Assembly (NCBI GenBank): GCA_025362395.1
Contig: JANYGK010000009.1
Coordinates: 90,356 to 154,355, forward strand
Direction of reading: 5' to 3'
DNA length: 64,000 bases
From: Bacteroidota bacterium
GTDB taxonomy: Bacteria > Bacteroidota > Bacteroidia > B-17B0 > Aurantibacillaceae
Every line of letters starts with the position of its first letter. The first letter of the stretch is position 1. Under the pieces are notes generated by a model. The model made no database searches. It saw only the letters and a list, made by a program, of their open reading frames with translations, and had not been told where the DNA came from. This document shows, in pieces, positions 8,599 to 16,846 of the stretch. Position numbers and translations under genes: made by a program.

Positions 8599-8733
8599 AT
8601 GGCGCGCCCCCGGTTTTTTTATATCACATTACTTGCGTTAACAAGCTCACTGCTGCTTTCGGGATGTTTTATATTCAGGGGTAAAAACAAATGCGATACA
8701 TGCCCGACCTTTTCCCATAAAAAAAGACATTAA
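8599..8733 (+). CDS. small lipoprotein, 44 residues, CxxC motif
   Basis: ATG at 8599 to TAA at 8731-8733. The product begins MARPRFFYITLLALTSS, a hydrophobic signal, and has a lipobox LLSGC with the lipidated Cys at residue 23. The mature peptide of 22 residues contains KCDTCPTFSHKKRH. A CxxCP motif followed by a basic/His tail recurs in tiny Bacteroidota lipoproteins I have seen, but no function is known to me; metal or thiol binding is a guess. It is the only plus-strand gene between 1 and 12971, with an AT-only hairpin directly at its stop codon. Confidence 0.7.
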   Translation: MARPRFFYITLLALTSSLLLSGCFIFRGKNKCDTCPTFSHKKRH

Positions 8734-8751
8734 TTAATAGTTTTATTAATT
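8732..8751 (+). terminator. AT-only hairpin at the lipoprotein stop codon
   Basis: AATTAATA (8732-8739), loop GTTT, TATTAATT (8744-8751): a perfect 8-bp stem that begins inside the TAA stop. It contains no GC pairs, so it is a weak terminator at best. Confidence 0.3.
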
Positions 8752-9037
8752 GTATAAATGTGTCAATTTCATTTTTTTACAGAAAAACATTGACATAAAA
8801 ATACTTTTGGAATCATATCAATTTGCTTGTTAACCTCTTTCTTCCGGTCAGCAAATTAGGTTTGCTAAACAGTGAATGAATTGCAGATTATTTATGTACT
8901 TCTATAATTGCCGGCGATTTACTTTACACCGGTATTGAAGCATTAGATGCCTTTTAAGTAAAGAAAATTTAAGTGATAACGCTGTGATAAAATTATTTAA
9001 ATTCTAAAAATATAAGGGAATAAATAAAGCAATCAAT
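8734..9037. other. 304-bp intergenic region without a credible gene
   Basis: This lies between the 3' ends of the lipoprotein gene (+) and the receiver-PP2C gene (-). It contains a 7-bp inverted repeat TGTCAAT (8761-8767) / ATTGACA (8789-8795) and a lone TACTTTTG at 8802-8809 resembling a -7 element on the plus strand, but no reading frame beyond about 20 codons follows it. It may be a 3' untranslated region or hold a small RNA; I cannot tell. Confidence 0.4.
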
Positions 9038-10246
9038 CTACAATTGCAGGCCCAATAAGAGAATGTCATCGGTTTGCTCTATACTGCCCTGCCATTTATC
9101 AAGGCATGAATTTAATTTATTACACTGTTCCGTTAAACAAGTTGATGCTGTATGACCGATAAATTTTACCAGGTTTTTGGTCATCATTCGTTTTTCTTTT
9201 TCCCCGCCAAACTGATCGGCAAAACCATCCGTAAAAAAATAAATACGGTCCTCTTTATTATACAGTATTTTATGGTTTATAAATGCTTTATGGGAATTGA
9301 TGTGTGACCCGCCAATACCGAATTTATTGCCTTTTATCTGCTCGATCCGATTCTCGGTATAATAATATAAATGCCTGTTTGCGCCGGCAAATTCAAGCTG
9401 CGAATTTTCTTTATCAATCGTACAAATAGCAATATCCATTCCATCATAACTTTGGTTTTCTCTTGACTTTTTTAATGCAGTGTTCAAACTCTCATTCATT
9501 TTTTTTAAGATCTCGGCAGGCTGTGTAATATGTTTAAGATTTACGATTTCATTTAAAATCCCATAGCCGATCATACTCATAAACGCCCCCGGAACACCAT
9601 GTCCCGTGCAATCTACAATGGCAATAACCAACTTATTATTGTGCTGCGAAAACCAGTAAAAGTCACCACTTACAATGTCTTTTGGCCTAAATATGATAAA
9701 AGAATCCTTCACGTAATCCTTTAGCATGCTTTTATCCACAAACATGGCATTTTGGATCAGCTTAGCGTAATTAATACTGTCAGTAATGCTTTTACTGCTA
9801 TCTTCTATTTTTTTATAGGCAATTAATAATTCTTTATGCAATAATTCTACAATGTCTTTTTCACGCTTTACTTTATTTTTAGATAAAATATTTTCTATGG
9901 AAGACGGCAACCTAATAAGGCTGTTTTTTAATATATAATCGTCTACCCCCGCTTTCATGCATTCTACGGCAAACTCTTCAGACACGGAACCTGTAATGAG
10001 AATAAAAGGAATATTCATTTTCTTTTTTCTCGCTATCTGTAAGGCCTCCAGCGAAGAAAATTGCGGCAAAGAATGGTCTGATAATACCAGGTCAGGATCA
10101 AATTCAAACATTTTCTTTTCAAAGTCATGCCTTGTAGACACTACTTCTATAGAAAAAATAAAATTATGCTTCATTAATACCCGTTTGATCATATCAACAT
10201 CGGCCGGGGAATCTTCCAGTAATAGTATTTTTAAAGGGTTATGCAT
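9038..10246 (-). CDS. response regulator with PP2C/SpoIIE-like serine phosphatase output
   Basis: 402 residues. A receiver domain (about 1-125; LLLEDSPADVDMI, phosphoacceptor Asp in LVLSDHSLPQ) is followed by a helical linker with SITDSINYAKLIQNAM and a PP2C/SpoIIE domain (about 185-402): FRPKDIVSGDFYWF, the metal-binding DCTGHGVPGAFMSM, and IYFFTDGFADQFGG. In the RsbU type of pathway such phosphatases dephosphorylate STAS proteins in response to a signal; here phosphorylation of the receiver would be the switch. It is the last gene of a kinase - receiver - receiver/phosphatase operon, 18 bp after the middle gene. No target STAS protein or sigma factor is adjacent. Confidence 0.93.
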   Translation of the reverse strand: MHNPLKILLLEDSPADVDMIKRVLMKHNFIFSIEVVSTRHDFEKKMFEFDPDLVLSDHSLPQFSSLEALQIARKKKMNIPFILITGSVSEEFAVECMKAGVDDYILKNSLIRLPSSIENILSKNKVKREKDIVELLHKELLIAYKKIEDSSKSITDSINYAKLIQNAMFVDKSMLKDYVKDSFIIFRPKDIVSGDFYWFSQHNNKLVIAIVDCTGHGVPGAFMSMIGYGILNEIVNLKHITQPAEILKKMNESLNTALKKSRENQSYDGMDIAICTIDKENSQLEFAGANRHLYYYTENRIEQIKGNKFGIGGSHINSHKAFINHKILYNKEDRIYFFTDGFADQFGGEKEKRMMTKNLVKFIGHTASTCLTEQCNKLNSCLDKWQGSIEQTDDILLLGLQL

Positions 10247-10264
10247 AGGACGGTATTTAGAAAA

Positions 10265-10702
10265 TTATTTTGGAGTTTGATTAAGAATAAGCCAGTAAAA
10301 TCCAAGCTCTGAAATGGCTTTTAAAAAATTTTCGAATCCCACAGGCTTAACAATATAACTGTTAACCCCAAGCTCATAACAGGTTTTAATATCGGGATCT
10401 TCTTTTGAAGAAGTTAATATAACTATGGGAATTGCTTTTGTAAGCTCATTAGATTTTAGGTTTCTCAACACTTCCATACCGTCTACTTTAGGCATTTTCA
10501 GATCCAATAAAATTACTTTTGGTACAGCGTTTATGCATCTTCCTTCAAACATACCCTTCCCATAAATAAAATCCAATGCTTCCGCACCATCCTTTAAGTG
10601 AATGATCCGGTTGGCCATGTGGTTTTTCTTTAAGGCGCGTAAGGTCATTTCGGCGTCATTAGGATTATCTTCTACCAATAAAATTTCAATTTCGTTTTCC
10701 AT
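10265..10702 (-). CDS. single-domain response regulator (Rcp1-like)
   Basis: 145 residues from the ATG at 10700-10702 (MENEIEILLVEDNPND). A longer frame from 10810 exists, but it would overlap the 3' end of the kinase gene by about 100 bp, and its first 36 codons look nothing like a receiver, so I chose the internal start, which leaves a 10-bp gap. Acidic pocket VEDN, phosphoacceptor Asp in VILLDLKMPKVDG, Thr/Ser in VILTSSKE and Lys in VKPVGFENF are all present. There is no output domain. Such Rcp1-type receivers usually act as a phosphate shuttle for a PAS or phytochrome-type kinase, here the gene directly upstream. Confidence 0.93.
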   Translation of the reverse strand: MENEIEILLVEDNPNDAEMTLRALKKNHMANRIIHLKDGAEALDFIYGKGMFEGRCINAVPKVILLDLKMPKVDGMEVLRNLKSNELTKAIPIVILTSSKEDPDIKTCYELGVNSYIVKPVGFENFLKAISELGFYWLILNQTPK

Positions 10703-10712
10703 ATCCTTTATT

Positions 10713-12584
10713 TTATTTTTCCGGCAAGCTAAAACTAAAAACAGAGCCTTCGCCCACTTGCGAATTTGCCCATATTTTACCGCCATGTTTTGTAATAACA
10801 CGCTGCACAATGGCTAAGCCTACTCCTGTTCCTTCAAACTCATCCATAGTATGCAAACGTTGAAATACGCCAAACAACTTATGTGCGTATTTCATATCAA
10901 ACCCTACCCCGTTATCTGTAATACTATAAATGATTTCATTATTTTCTTTCTTCGAAGTGATGCTTACAACAGGATTTTCTTTTTTAGACGAATATTTTAC
11001 GGCATTAGAAATCAAATTCATTAATACCTGGTGTATCAGGCTGTAATCGCCCATTATAGGGCGAAGCTTAGCAACTTCAAGCTTTGCATGGTGCGTAACC
11101 GATTTGTCAATATCAATTAAAACACCTTCAACAAGTTCATTCATATCAAGCTCCTTTCGCTGTAACACTTTTTTGCCGAGTCTTGAAAAGGCTAAGAGGT
11201 CGTCAATTAAATTGCTCATTTTTTTTGCATTTTGCTGTATATTTCCTAAAAGTCGTTTTCCTTCATCATCAAATAGTTTTTCATAATCTTCTTCTATCAT
11301 GCCTGCATAGCCGTCAATAGCCCTTAACGGCGCTCTCAAGTCGTGCGATACGGAATAGCTGAAAGATTCCAGTTCCTTGTTAACAGCTTCAAGTTGGGCA
11401 GTGCGTTCTATTACTTTTTGTTCAAGCCCGTCATTTAAATATTTAATTTTTTCCTCCCCGGCCTTTCTTTCAGATACATCCCTAAAGTTCATGACGATCG
11501 CTTCTACACTTTTATCTTCCAACATATTAGTTAATAAAGCTTCCAACCATATATAGTTACCGTTCTTATTTTTAACCCTGAAAGTGGATATTATTGATTT
11601 GGAAGGTATTTTTAGAATTTCTTTCATGATGCTGTGTAATTCCGGCACATCCTCGGGGTGCATTTCTTGCAACTGAACTTGGTTTGATCGCTCATCACTT
11701 GTCCAACCGGTAATTCTATAAGTAGAAGGACTTCTGTACAATATTTTAAAGTCTTTATCTAAAAGCGTGATACCTTCCGAACTGTTTTCAATTAATGCCC
11801 TGTAACGTTTTTCAGCTTTGAGCCTGTTCTCTTCCGCTTTTTTTCTTTCCGTAACATCGATTGATAAAATAAATAATCCTTCTACCGACGGCTGAATGCG
11901 GAGCTCGAACCAACCCGTTGAATTATCGGGAAAGGTAAATTCATTTTCAATATATTCAATGGAACGCTCCTTCATGCACCGTTTCAACATTGTGAATAAG
12001 CCCGATTTTTCTATACCCGGATATAATTCCGGCATGGTACGGCCAATTATTTTATCTTCCGTATAACGGCTTTGCACAATTGCCGCAGGGTTTAAATACA
12101 CATACCTATAGTCAAAATCAATAATCTGCAAGCCTTCTAAAATGGAATTCAGGATATTATGATAACGCTCATCTTTTTGGCGGTTAGCCTCCTCCGCCTC
12201 TTTTCTTTCTGTAATATCAAAAAAAACACCTTTTAACCTTACCGGTTTACCTGACATATCTTTATCGACTATGGCTTGTGAATACACATAGCGTATCGTC
12301 CCGTCAGGCCTTACAATTCTTTTTTCAATTTTATAATCGTTCCCGAATTGAACCGTTTGCCTGAATACATATTCTGATATTTCCTTATCATCCGCATGCA
12401 CCATAGCCATACTAAGTTCAATGGATGGGATTACTTCATTGGGTTTATAGCCGCAGATCTTAAAAAACTGTTCAGACCATGATACTGAATTTGAGATCAG
12501 ATCAATTTCCCAACTTCCTAAATTTGCTATTTCCTCGGCCTGTGAAAAGTATTTGTTTTGCATATACATTTCGTTTAGATTCAA
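10713..12584 (-). CDS. PAS-domain sensor histidine kinase
   Basis: 623 residues, no membrane segments, hence cytoplasmic. Three PAS/PAC units are visible, each ending in the PAC-type sequence: FDITERKEAEE (about 130), IDVTERKKAEE (about 248) and FRDVSERKAGEE (about 375). A coiled-coil (LEQKVIERTAQLEAVNKELE) leads to HisKA with the phospho-His in SVSHDLRAPLRAIDGYAGM, and an HATPase domain with N-box LISNAVKYSS, ITDNGVGFD and GTGVGLAIVQRVITKHGG. This is the layout of phytochrome-like HWE-independent kinases that pair with Rcp1 receivers. It heads the operon that includes the next two genes; the sensed signal is unknown. Confidence 0.94.
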   Translation of the reverse strand: MNLNEMYMQNKYFSQAEEIANLGSWEIDLISNSVSWSEQFFKICGYKPNEVIPSIELSMAMVHADDKEISEYVFRQTVQFGNDYKIEKRIVRPDGTIRYVYSQAIVDKDMSGKPVRLKGVFFDITERKEAEEANRQKDERYHNILNSILEGLQIIDFDYRYVYLNPAAIVQSRYTEDKIIGRTMPELYPGIEKSGLFTMLKRCMKERSIEYIENEFTFPDNSTGWFELRIQPSVEGLFILSIDVTERKKAEENRLKAEKRYRALIENSSEGITLLDKDFKILYRSPSTYRITGWTSDERSNQVQLQEMHPEDVPELHSIMKEILKIPSKSIISTFRVKNKNGNYIWLEALLTNMLEDKSVEAIVMNFRDVSERKAGEEKIKYLNDGLEQKVIERTAQLEAVNKELESFSYSVSHDLRAPLRAIDGYAGMIEEDYEKLFDDEGKRLLGNIQQNAKKMSNLIDDLLAFSRLGKKVLQRKELDMNELVEGVLIDIDKSVTHHAKLEVAKLRPIMGDYSLIHQVLMNLISNAVKYSSKKENPVVSITSKKENNEIIYSITDNGVGFDMKYAHKLFGVFQRLHTMDEFEGTGVGLAIVQRVITKHGGKIWANSQVGEGSVFSFSLPEK

Positions 12585-12640
12585 AAACTATTAGCCGGCA
12601 TTTCCAATGATGCGCGAGCTCATTCACTGTCAATACATAC

Positions 12641-12823
12641 TTAATTAATTTCTTTCTTATTGTGCATTTCTAAATATTCATCCACTGCTTTAGCGGAATC
12701 ACCGATCACGGCAATTGCACTATGCAATTCTTTTTCATTGCAGTTTAACACTTCACACCATGCATTTACAGAAGCTGCGTCATGCAATACAATTTTTATA
12801 GTAGATATGTTAACTTCTCTCAT
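12641..12823 (-). CDS. DUF3606-like small protein
   Basis: 60 residues from the ATG at 12821-12823 (MREVNISTIKIVLHDAAS). A frame upstream of it extends to 12937, but those codons translate the direct repeats and palindrome described at 12855-12923, so the internal start is preferred. The body, AWCEVLNCNEKELHSAIAVIG followed by DSAKAVDEYLEM, matches the DUF3606 pattern of a Trp-Cys turn, an ExELxxAxxxxG helix and a terminal AVxxYL helix. The function is unknown. It is transcribed away from the LuxR-type regulator at 12972 and shares a 148-bp control region with it. Confidence 0.75.
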   Translation of the reverse strand: MREVNISTIKIVLHDAASVNAWCEVLNCNEKELHSAIAVIGDSAKAVDEYLEMHNKKEIN

Positions 12824-12854
12824 TTTACTAAGTAAAAAAAAATTGCATGGCTTT

Positions 12855-12897
12855 TTATCCGTAAAATCCCTGATTTTTCTGTTATCCGTAAAATCCC
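12855..12897. repeat. two 16-bp direct repeats, 27-bp spacing
   Basis: TTATCCGTAAAATCCC occurs at 12855-12870 and again at 12882-12897, both exact, start to start 27 bp. They lie in the divergent control region between the DUF3606-like gene and the LuxR-type regulator, nearer the former. Two identical sites this far apart suggest operators rather than coding sequence. Confidence 0.7.
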
Positions 12898-12905
12898 CTA
12901 CTTTT

Positions 12906-12923
12906 GCACGTAGTTTTACGTGC
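12906..12923. promoter_or_regulatory. perfect palindromic operator candidate
   Basis: GCACGTA, GTTT, TACGTGC: 7-bp arms that are exact reverse complements around a 4-bp centre. It ends 24 bp before the TATCTTTA -7-like element at 12948-12955, placing it around the -33 region of the divergent response regulator gene. A dimeric NarL/FixJ-type protein, possibly the product of that gene, is the natural candidate to bind. Confidence 0.55.
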
Positions 12924-12947
12924 TTCTCGTAATGCAATTTTATTATT

Positions 12948-12955
12948 TATCTTTA
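12948..12955 (+). promoter_or_regulatory. -7-like element of the LuxR-type regulator gene
   Basis: TATCTTTA differs from TAnnTTTG by one base and lies 16 bp before the ATG at 12972. Confidence 0.35.
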
Positions 12956-12971
12956 CTGAGACCCTGTTATT

Positions 12972-13622
12972 ATGACCAAAAAAATTAAAATAGCTGTTGT
13001 TGATGACCATTATCTTTTTCGGCAGGGACTCGTCAGCTTGCTGAATGAGTATGAAGATCTTGAAATAATAATAGAAGCTTCAACGGGTAAAGACCTTTTG
13101 AACCAACTAAAAAATGTTCAGCCGCATATTATTTTAATGGACATTCAAATGCCCGAGATTAATGGAATTGAAGCTACTATTGAAGTTAAAAAAAAGTACC
13201 CGGAGATTAAAATAATTATTCTTACCATGCACAATGATCAGGCCCTTATGTTTGACCTGGTTAAAAAAGGCGCTAATGGTTTTTTATTGAAGGATAAAAG
13301 CGTAGATCATGTGATTGAGGCGATTTATTCGGTAGACGAAAAAGGGTTTTATTATACAGAAGATGTGACCAAAGCCATGATAAAAGGTATTAAAAACACA
13401 CATAAGGTCAAACATTCATTAACTTCTACATCCCTTACCGAGCGGGAGCTAAAAATAATACAGCTTATTTGTAAGCAATATTCGTTTAAAGAAATTGCCG
13501 ATCTATTGGTATTAAGCCCCAGAACCATTGAAACACATAAAGAGCATATTTTAGTAAAAACAGGGTCTAAAAATATTGTAGGAATAGTACTTTATGCGGT
13601 AGAGCATGAACTCATCAATTAA
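12972..13622 (+). CDS. NarL/FixJ-family response regulator (receiver + LuxR HTH)
   Basis: 216 residues. The receiver (1-125) has the acidic pair in VVDDHYLFRQG, phosphoacceptor Asp near residue 57 (IILMDIQMPEINGIEA) and the conserved Thr and Lys in ILTMHND and LLKDKSVDHV. The LuxR-type HTH (about 152-210) reads SLTERELKIIQLICKQY...FKEIADLLVLSPRTIETHKEHI. It binds DNA as a phosphorylation-dependent dimer. No cognate membrane kinase is beside it, though the PAS kinase operon 400 bp away is a possible partner. A palindrome just upstream may be its own operator. Confidence 0.94.
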   Translation: MTKKIKIAVVDDHYLFRQGLVSLLNEYEDLEIIIEASTGKDLLNQLKNVQPHIILMDIQMPEINGIEATIEVKKKYPEIKIIILTMHNDQALMFDLVKKGANGFLLKDKSVDHVIEAIYSVDEKGFYYTEDVTKAMIKGIKNTHKVKHSLTSTSLTERELKIIQLICKQYSFKEIADLLVLSPRTIETHKEHILVKTGSKNIVGIVLYAVEHELIN

Positions 13623-13660
13623 TAGCAATACACTGCCGTTATAAATAACAATAAGGCAAA

Positions 13661-15898
13661 TTATTTGATCTTAAACCGCAGGCCGGCATATAGCATTCTT
13701 CCATAAATAGGCCCCCAAACCATACTTGCATCAAAATACGGGCTAAACGGCGCATCGCTTGCCACTATAGGGTTTAACTGTTTATAATCCATTGCGTTTT
13801 CAACCCCAACATAAATATTAAAATCGGCCCGTTTAATTTTAGTAACGTATGTAATTTGCGCCAGTACATTATAAAAACCGGGCGAATAGTCTGCCCTTTG
13901 ATACTCTGCAGGGTTTGTATGCGTTTGAGGCAAGCGCTTTCTGCCGTTATATTGGAGTGTTGCATCAAACAGCCAGTGCTTGTTTTTTGTTTCGTAGCTC
14001 ATATTTATAAAAGCGCGGTGTGTTGATACAAAAGGCTTTTGAAGCAAACCACCGGTGTAAAACACCTTTGTATCTACAAAACGGTAGGCTGTTTTTACGT
14101 TCAACCGTTTTCGTACCTCCCAACCAAACTCTACTTGTGCTGTGTTTGAATAAGAGGGTCCGTTTAAATTATAAAAAACAACCTGTTGTGTATTTCCATC
14201 AAGGTCTGCTACCACCTGTTGTATAAAATCAGTGCGGTACAAGTCAACCGTTACATAAGCGTCTTTATAATTCAACTTCATTTTTTGTGTAAAATTTAAA
14301 CCATAATTCCAACCTACTTCAGGCTTTAAGCCGTAAGGCAAACTTAAATCGCTGCTTTTAATGATCCAATTACGCGATGTTGCCATATATGCCATGTTTT
14401 CCGCAAATACGTTGGCTGTTTTTAAAGCCCTGCCGCCACTTAATCTGAATACTGTTTTATTATTATTAAGCGCATAACGCAAATGCAGGCGCGGTGTAAA
14501 AAATAAGCCGTAATAATTATGGTAATCGGCTCTTAAGCCGGCCACCATATTAAATTTATTTCCTGTGTTATGAGCAAACTCCGCAAAGGCGCCGCCTACT
14601 TTTTCATTACGGCTGAAATTAAACAACCGGTAGTCTTCGGCAACTTTATCGTTGGTATAGCTTGCCCCTACTTTGTAAGTATTGGCGGCAGACTTAATAA
14701 CACCCTGATAAATATAGTTGGCATAAAAAGTAGTTTGTAAACCGTTATACTTATTTAAACCATAAGTGTTGTGCTGCTCATGATCGAGATAAGACAATTG
14801 TAAACCCATACTTGTGCCCGGCTTTTTCTTAAACACATAGCCTGTTTTACTGTACAGCTCCCATTTTTTATTTTGAATTTCGATTCCGTATAAAGGAATA
14901 GTAGCCAAAGGTGCGGTTAAATTAAACTGTCCGCCTTTTCTGTAATCCGTTAAATAAGCCACGCCAAACTGTGCTTCAAAACCTTTGCCGCTGTTATAAC
15001 TGTACTTATTCATTATGTTATATTGTTTACCGATAGGTATATCGGCAAAGCCATCTTTATTAAAATCCTGAACCAAAGGGTTAAAGCTGGCGTGTGATAA
15101 AATACCTGCCGAAAACTTATCGTTGAACCGGTGCTTTACATTTAAGTTATATTCATTACGCCCGTTTTGATTGACGTAAGTATTAAAATTTAAACGGTCA
15201 GATGTTTCAGGACTTTGCAGCTCCGTATTAATTTGTCCCGTAAAGCTTTCGTACCCGTTAACAACAGAGCCCGCTCCCTTGCTTAATTGTATAGATTGTA
15301 TCCATGTGCCGGGCACAAAGGTTAATCCGTAACCGGTAGCAAGTCCGCGTAAATAAGGCATATTCTCTTTGGTTATTTGTGCATACTGGCCTGATAAACC
15401 AAGCATTTGAATTTGCTTGGTTCCGGTAACAGCATCTGCAAAACTTACATCCACACTGGGGTTTGTTTCAAAGCTTTCTGATAAATTACAGCAAGCCGCT
15501 TTCATTAGCGAACGCTCATTTAATATTTCTACTTTAATAGGATTCATGTAGGAAAGCTCAGTGCCTGTAGTTTGATACACCACATCCACTTCATTTAAAT
15601 TAATACCGCTTTTTAAAACGAGGGTGATAAATTTAGTGGTGTCCTTAATAAAAATCGTATCAGCATCATAGCCTGTGGCACGGATCACTAATTTATTTGT
15701 TTCGGAAGTGGTTTTTAATGTGAACACACCGCTCTCGTTGGTTACTGTATTAACGGAGGTGTTTTCCCAAAATAAGATGACTCCGGGTACCGTACTCGTA
15801 TCCTTTTTAGTTCCGATTTCCAACACCCTGCCTCTTATTTGCGAAAACCCAAGCAAGGCATAAACAATCCCCGTAAGGGAAAATAATAACCGTTTCAT
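13661..15898 (-). CDS. TonB-dependent outer-membrane receptor, probably for copper or another metal
   Basis: 745 residues with a signal peptide (MKRLLFSLTGIVYALLGFSQ), an N-terminal carboxypeptidase-regulatory-like beta-sandwich (about 20-100), a plug (about 115-235; VVYQTTGTELSYM, SKGAGSVVNGYESFTGQIN) and a 22-strand barrel ending with aromatic residues near the C-terminus. The plug begins with a CC pair (MKAACCNLSESFETNPSVDV, 20 residues), seen in receptors next to metal-handling genes. The next gene upstream, 14 bp away, is a secreted heavy-metal-associated protein, so metal uptake or efflux is the likeliest job; the ion itself is inferred. Confidence 0.9.
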   Translation of the reverse strand: MKRLLFSLTGIVYALLGFSQIRGRVLEIGTKKDTSTVPGVILFWENTSVNTVTNESGVFTLKTTSETNKLVIRATGYDADTIFIKDTTKFITLVLKSGINLNEVDVVYQTTGTELSYMNPIKVEILNERSLMKAACCNLSESFETNPSVDVSFADAVTGTKQIQMLGLSGQYAQITKENMPYLRGLATGYGLTFVPGTWIQSIQLSKGAGSVVNGYESFTGQINTELQSPETSDRLNFNTYVNQNGRNEYNLNVKHRFNDKFSAGILSHASFNPLVQDFNKDGFADIPIGKQYNIMNKYSYNSGKGFEAQFGVAYLTDYRKGGQFNLTAPLATIPLYGIEIQNKKWELYSKTGYVFKKKPGTSMGLQLSYLDHEQHNTYGLNKYNGLQTTFYANYIYQGVIKSAANTYKVGASYTNDKVAEDYRLFNFSRNEKVGGAFAEFAHNTGNKFNMVAGLRADYHNYYGLFFTPRLHLRYALNNNKTVFRLSGGRALKTANVFAENMAYMATSRNWIIKSSDLSLPYGLKPEVGWNYGLNFTQKMKLNYKDAYVTVDLYRTDFIQQVVADLDGNTQQVVFYNLNGPSYSNTAQVEFGWEVRKRLNVKTAYRFVDTKVFYTGGLLQKPFVSTHRAFINMSYETKNKHWLFDATLQYNGRKRLPQTHTNPAEYQRADYSPGFYNVLAQITYVTKIKRADFNIYVGVENAMDYKQLNPIVASDAPFSPYFDASMVWGPIYGRMLYAGLRFKIK

Positions 15899-15912
15899 AT
15901 ATAAAAGCCCGG

Positions 15913-16254
15913 TTATTTAGTGTGCTTGTTGCTTTCGTACTTACAGCATTCAGGCAATGCATTATATGCTGCCGAGTCCTGTTTTTGGTTCGCTGTTTTA
16001 TGGCCTGATTTTGCAATGGATTTTTCGATCTGTTCCAACGTTACTTTTTTTGAATCGTAGGTAACGGTTACGGCCTGTTTGGTTTGATCCCAAACACAGT
16101 TTTTAACTCCCTTAATATCGGCAGCGTTTTCAATGCGTGCTTTACAGTCTTCGCAATTTCCTTTAACGGATACTGTAGCTGTTACGATTGTAGATTGCGC
16201 CATGCTTGTAACAGAGAACAGCAAATTTATAATAATGGTGATGAATAATTTCAT
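15913..16254 (-). CDS. secreted heavy-metal-associated (HMA) domain protein
   Basis: 113 residues. A signal peptide (MKLFITIIINLLFSVTSMAQ) precedes an HMA ferredoxin-like fold (about 24-92) with the metal-binding motif GNCEDCK in place of the usual GMTCxxC, and the helix-strand pattern IENAADIKGVKNCVWDQT. The tail holds an extra Cys pair (LPECCKY), which may add ligands. It is probably a periplasmic Cu(I)-type metallochaperone. It lies 14 bp upstream of the TonB-dependent receptor and is expected to be in its operon. Confidence 0.9.
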   Translation of the reverse strand: MKLFITIIINLLFSVTSMAQSTIVTATVSVKGNCEDCKARIENAADIKGVKNCVWDQTKQAVTVTYDSKKVTLEQIEKSIAKSGHKTANQKQDSAAYNALPECCKYESNKHTK

Positions 16255-16327
16255 GTGTAACGTTTTTTTAAAAATGGTTGAAAATGGAAATTGTCAGTTA
16301 AAATGTATTTTGTCCTCCTCTTACAAG

Positions 16328-16343
16328 CCCGATAAATATCGGG
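16328..16343. repeat. CCCGATA/TATCGGG palindrome (copy 1)
   Basis: Perfect 7-bp arms around AA in the 171-bp gap between the HYC_CC_PP-like gene and the HMA gene. A similar palindrome occurs at 44236-44249, so this is probably a dispersed intergenic element. Confidence 0.6.
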
Positions 16344-16425
16344 AGTATAGAGAACTTAACAAAATACGTATCGAGTAGTATTTGCAAAAAACAAGCAAAT
16401 GTTACTCTAAATAACAAAACTTTAA

Positions 16426-16827
16426 TCAAATCCTTAAAACCCCGGTGGAAACAATATCATCCTGCACAAGGTTAGGAGGATGATTTTTTTTATGAATTAA
16501 AAAATGAGAGTGAACTGTAGTATTAAATAAATAAGCAGTTATTGAGCAATGATCAAGAATAAACAATTGCTGAACTGAAACTTTACAATCGGATACAATA
16601 GTAAAAAATGTAAAATCCATTTTAAAGGCTACATGTTTACTGTCATTTTTACAGCAAGTGTTCATTTCACTTTCGTCTTCGCCCGAGCAGCAGGAGTTAG
16701 ATTTGAATAGGGATACTTTTTCAAGATTTCCTCCACAATAGTGAGAAACAACAGAAATACCTACCGTAGAAAAAACATAGATAAATACTAATATGAAAAA
16801 GGATATCTTAAAAATTGATCTTTTCAA
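16426..16827 (-). CDS. HYC_CC_PP-type small secreted/membrane protein
   Basis: 133 residues with an N-terminal hydrophobic segment (about 5-26, IFKISFFILVFIYVFSTVGI, 20 residues). The three motifs that give this Bacteroidota family its name are visible in order: HYCGGNLEKV, two Cys pairs (NSCCSGEDESE and NTCCKND), and a late Pro pair (HPPNLV). The family is usually found near TonB receptors and HMA proteins, as here; a role in metal binding fits the six Cys and several His residues but is unproven. It is transcribed towards the HMA gene and divergently from ligA. Confidence 0.8.
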   Translation of the reverse strand: MKRSIFKISFFILVFIYVFSTVGISVVSHYCGGNLEKVSLFKSNSCCSGEDESEMNTCCKNDSKHVAFKMDFTFFTIVSDCKVSVQQLFILDHCSITAYLFNTTVHSHFLIHKKNHPPNLVQDDIVSTGVLRI

Positions 16828-16846
16828 TGCTGTTAATTTCTGCTTA

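Noticed and set aside
8802..8809. Promoter for an unseen plus-strand gene or small RNA (TACTTTTG)
   Set aside because: The element matches, but no -33 partner at proper spacing, no frame and no terminator follow.
10703..10810. N-terminal extension of the single-domain receiver
   Set aside because: It would overlap the kinase gene, and its sequence is the kinase C-terminus read out of frame; receiver homology begins at the internal ATG.
12824..12937. 38-codon extension of the DUF3606-like protein
   Set aside because: It translates the direct repeats and palindrome (giving two near-identical short peptides DFTDxR/K), which are better explained as operators.
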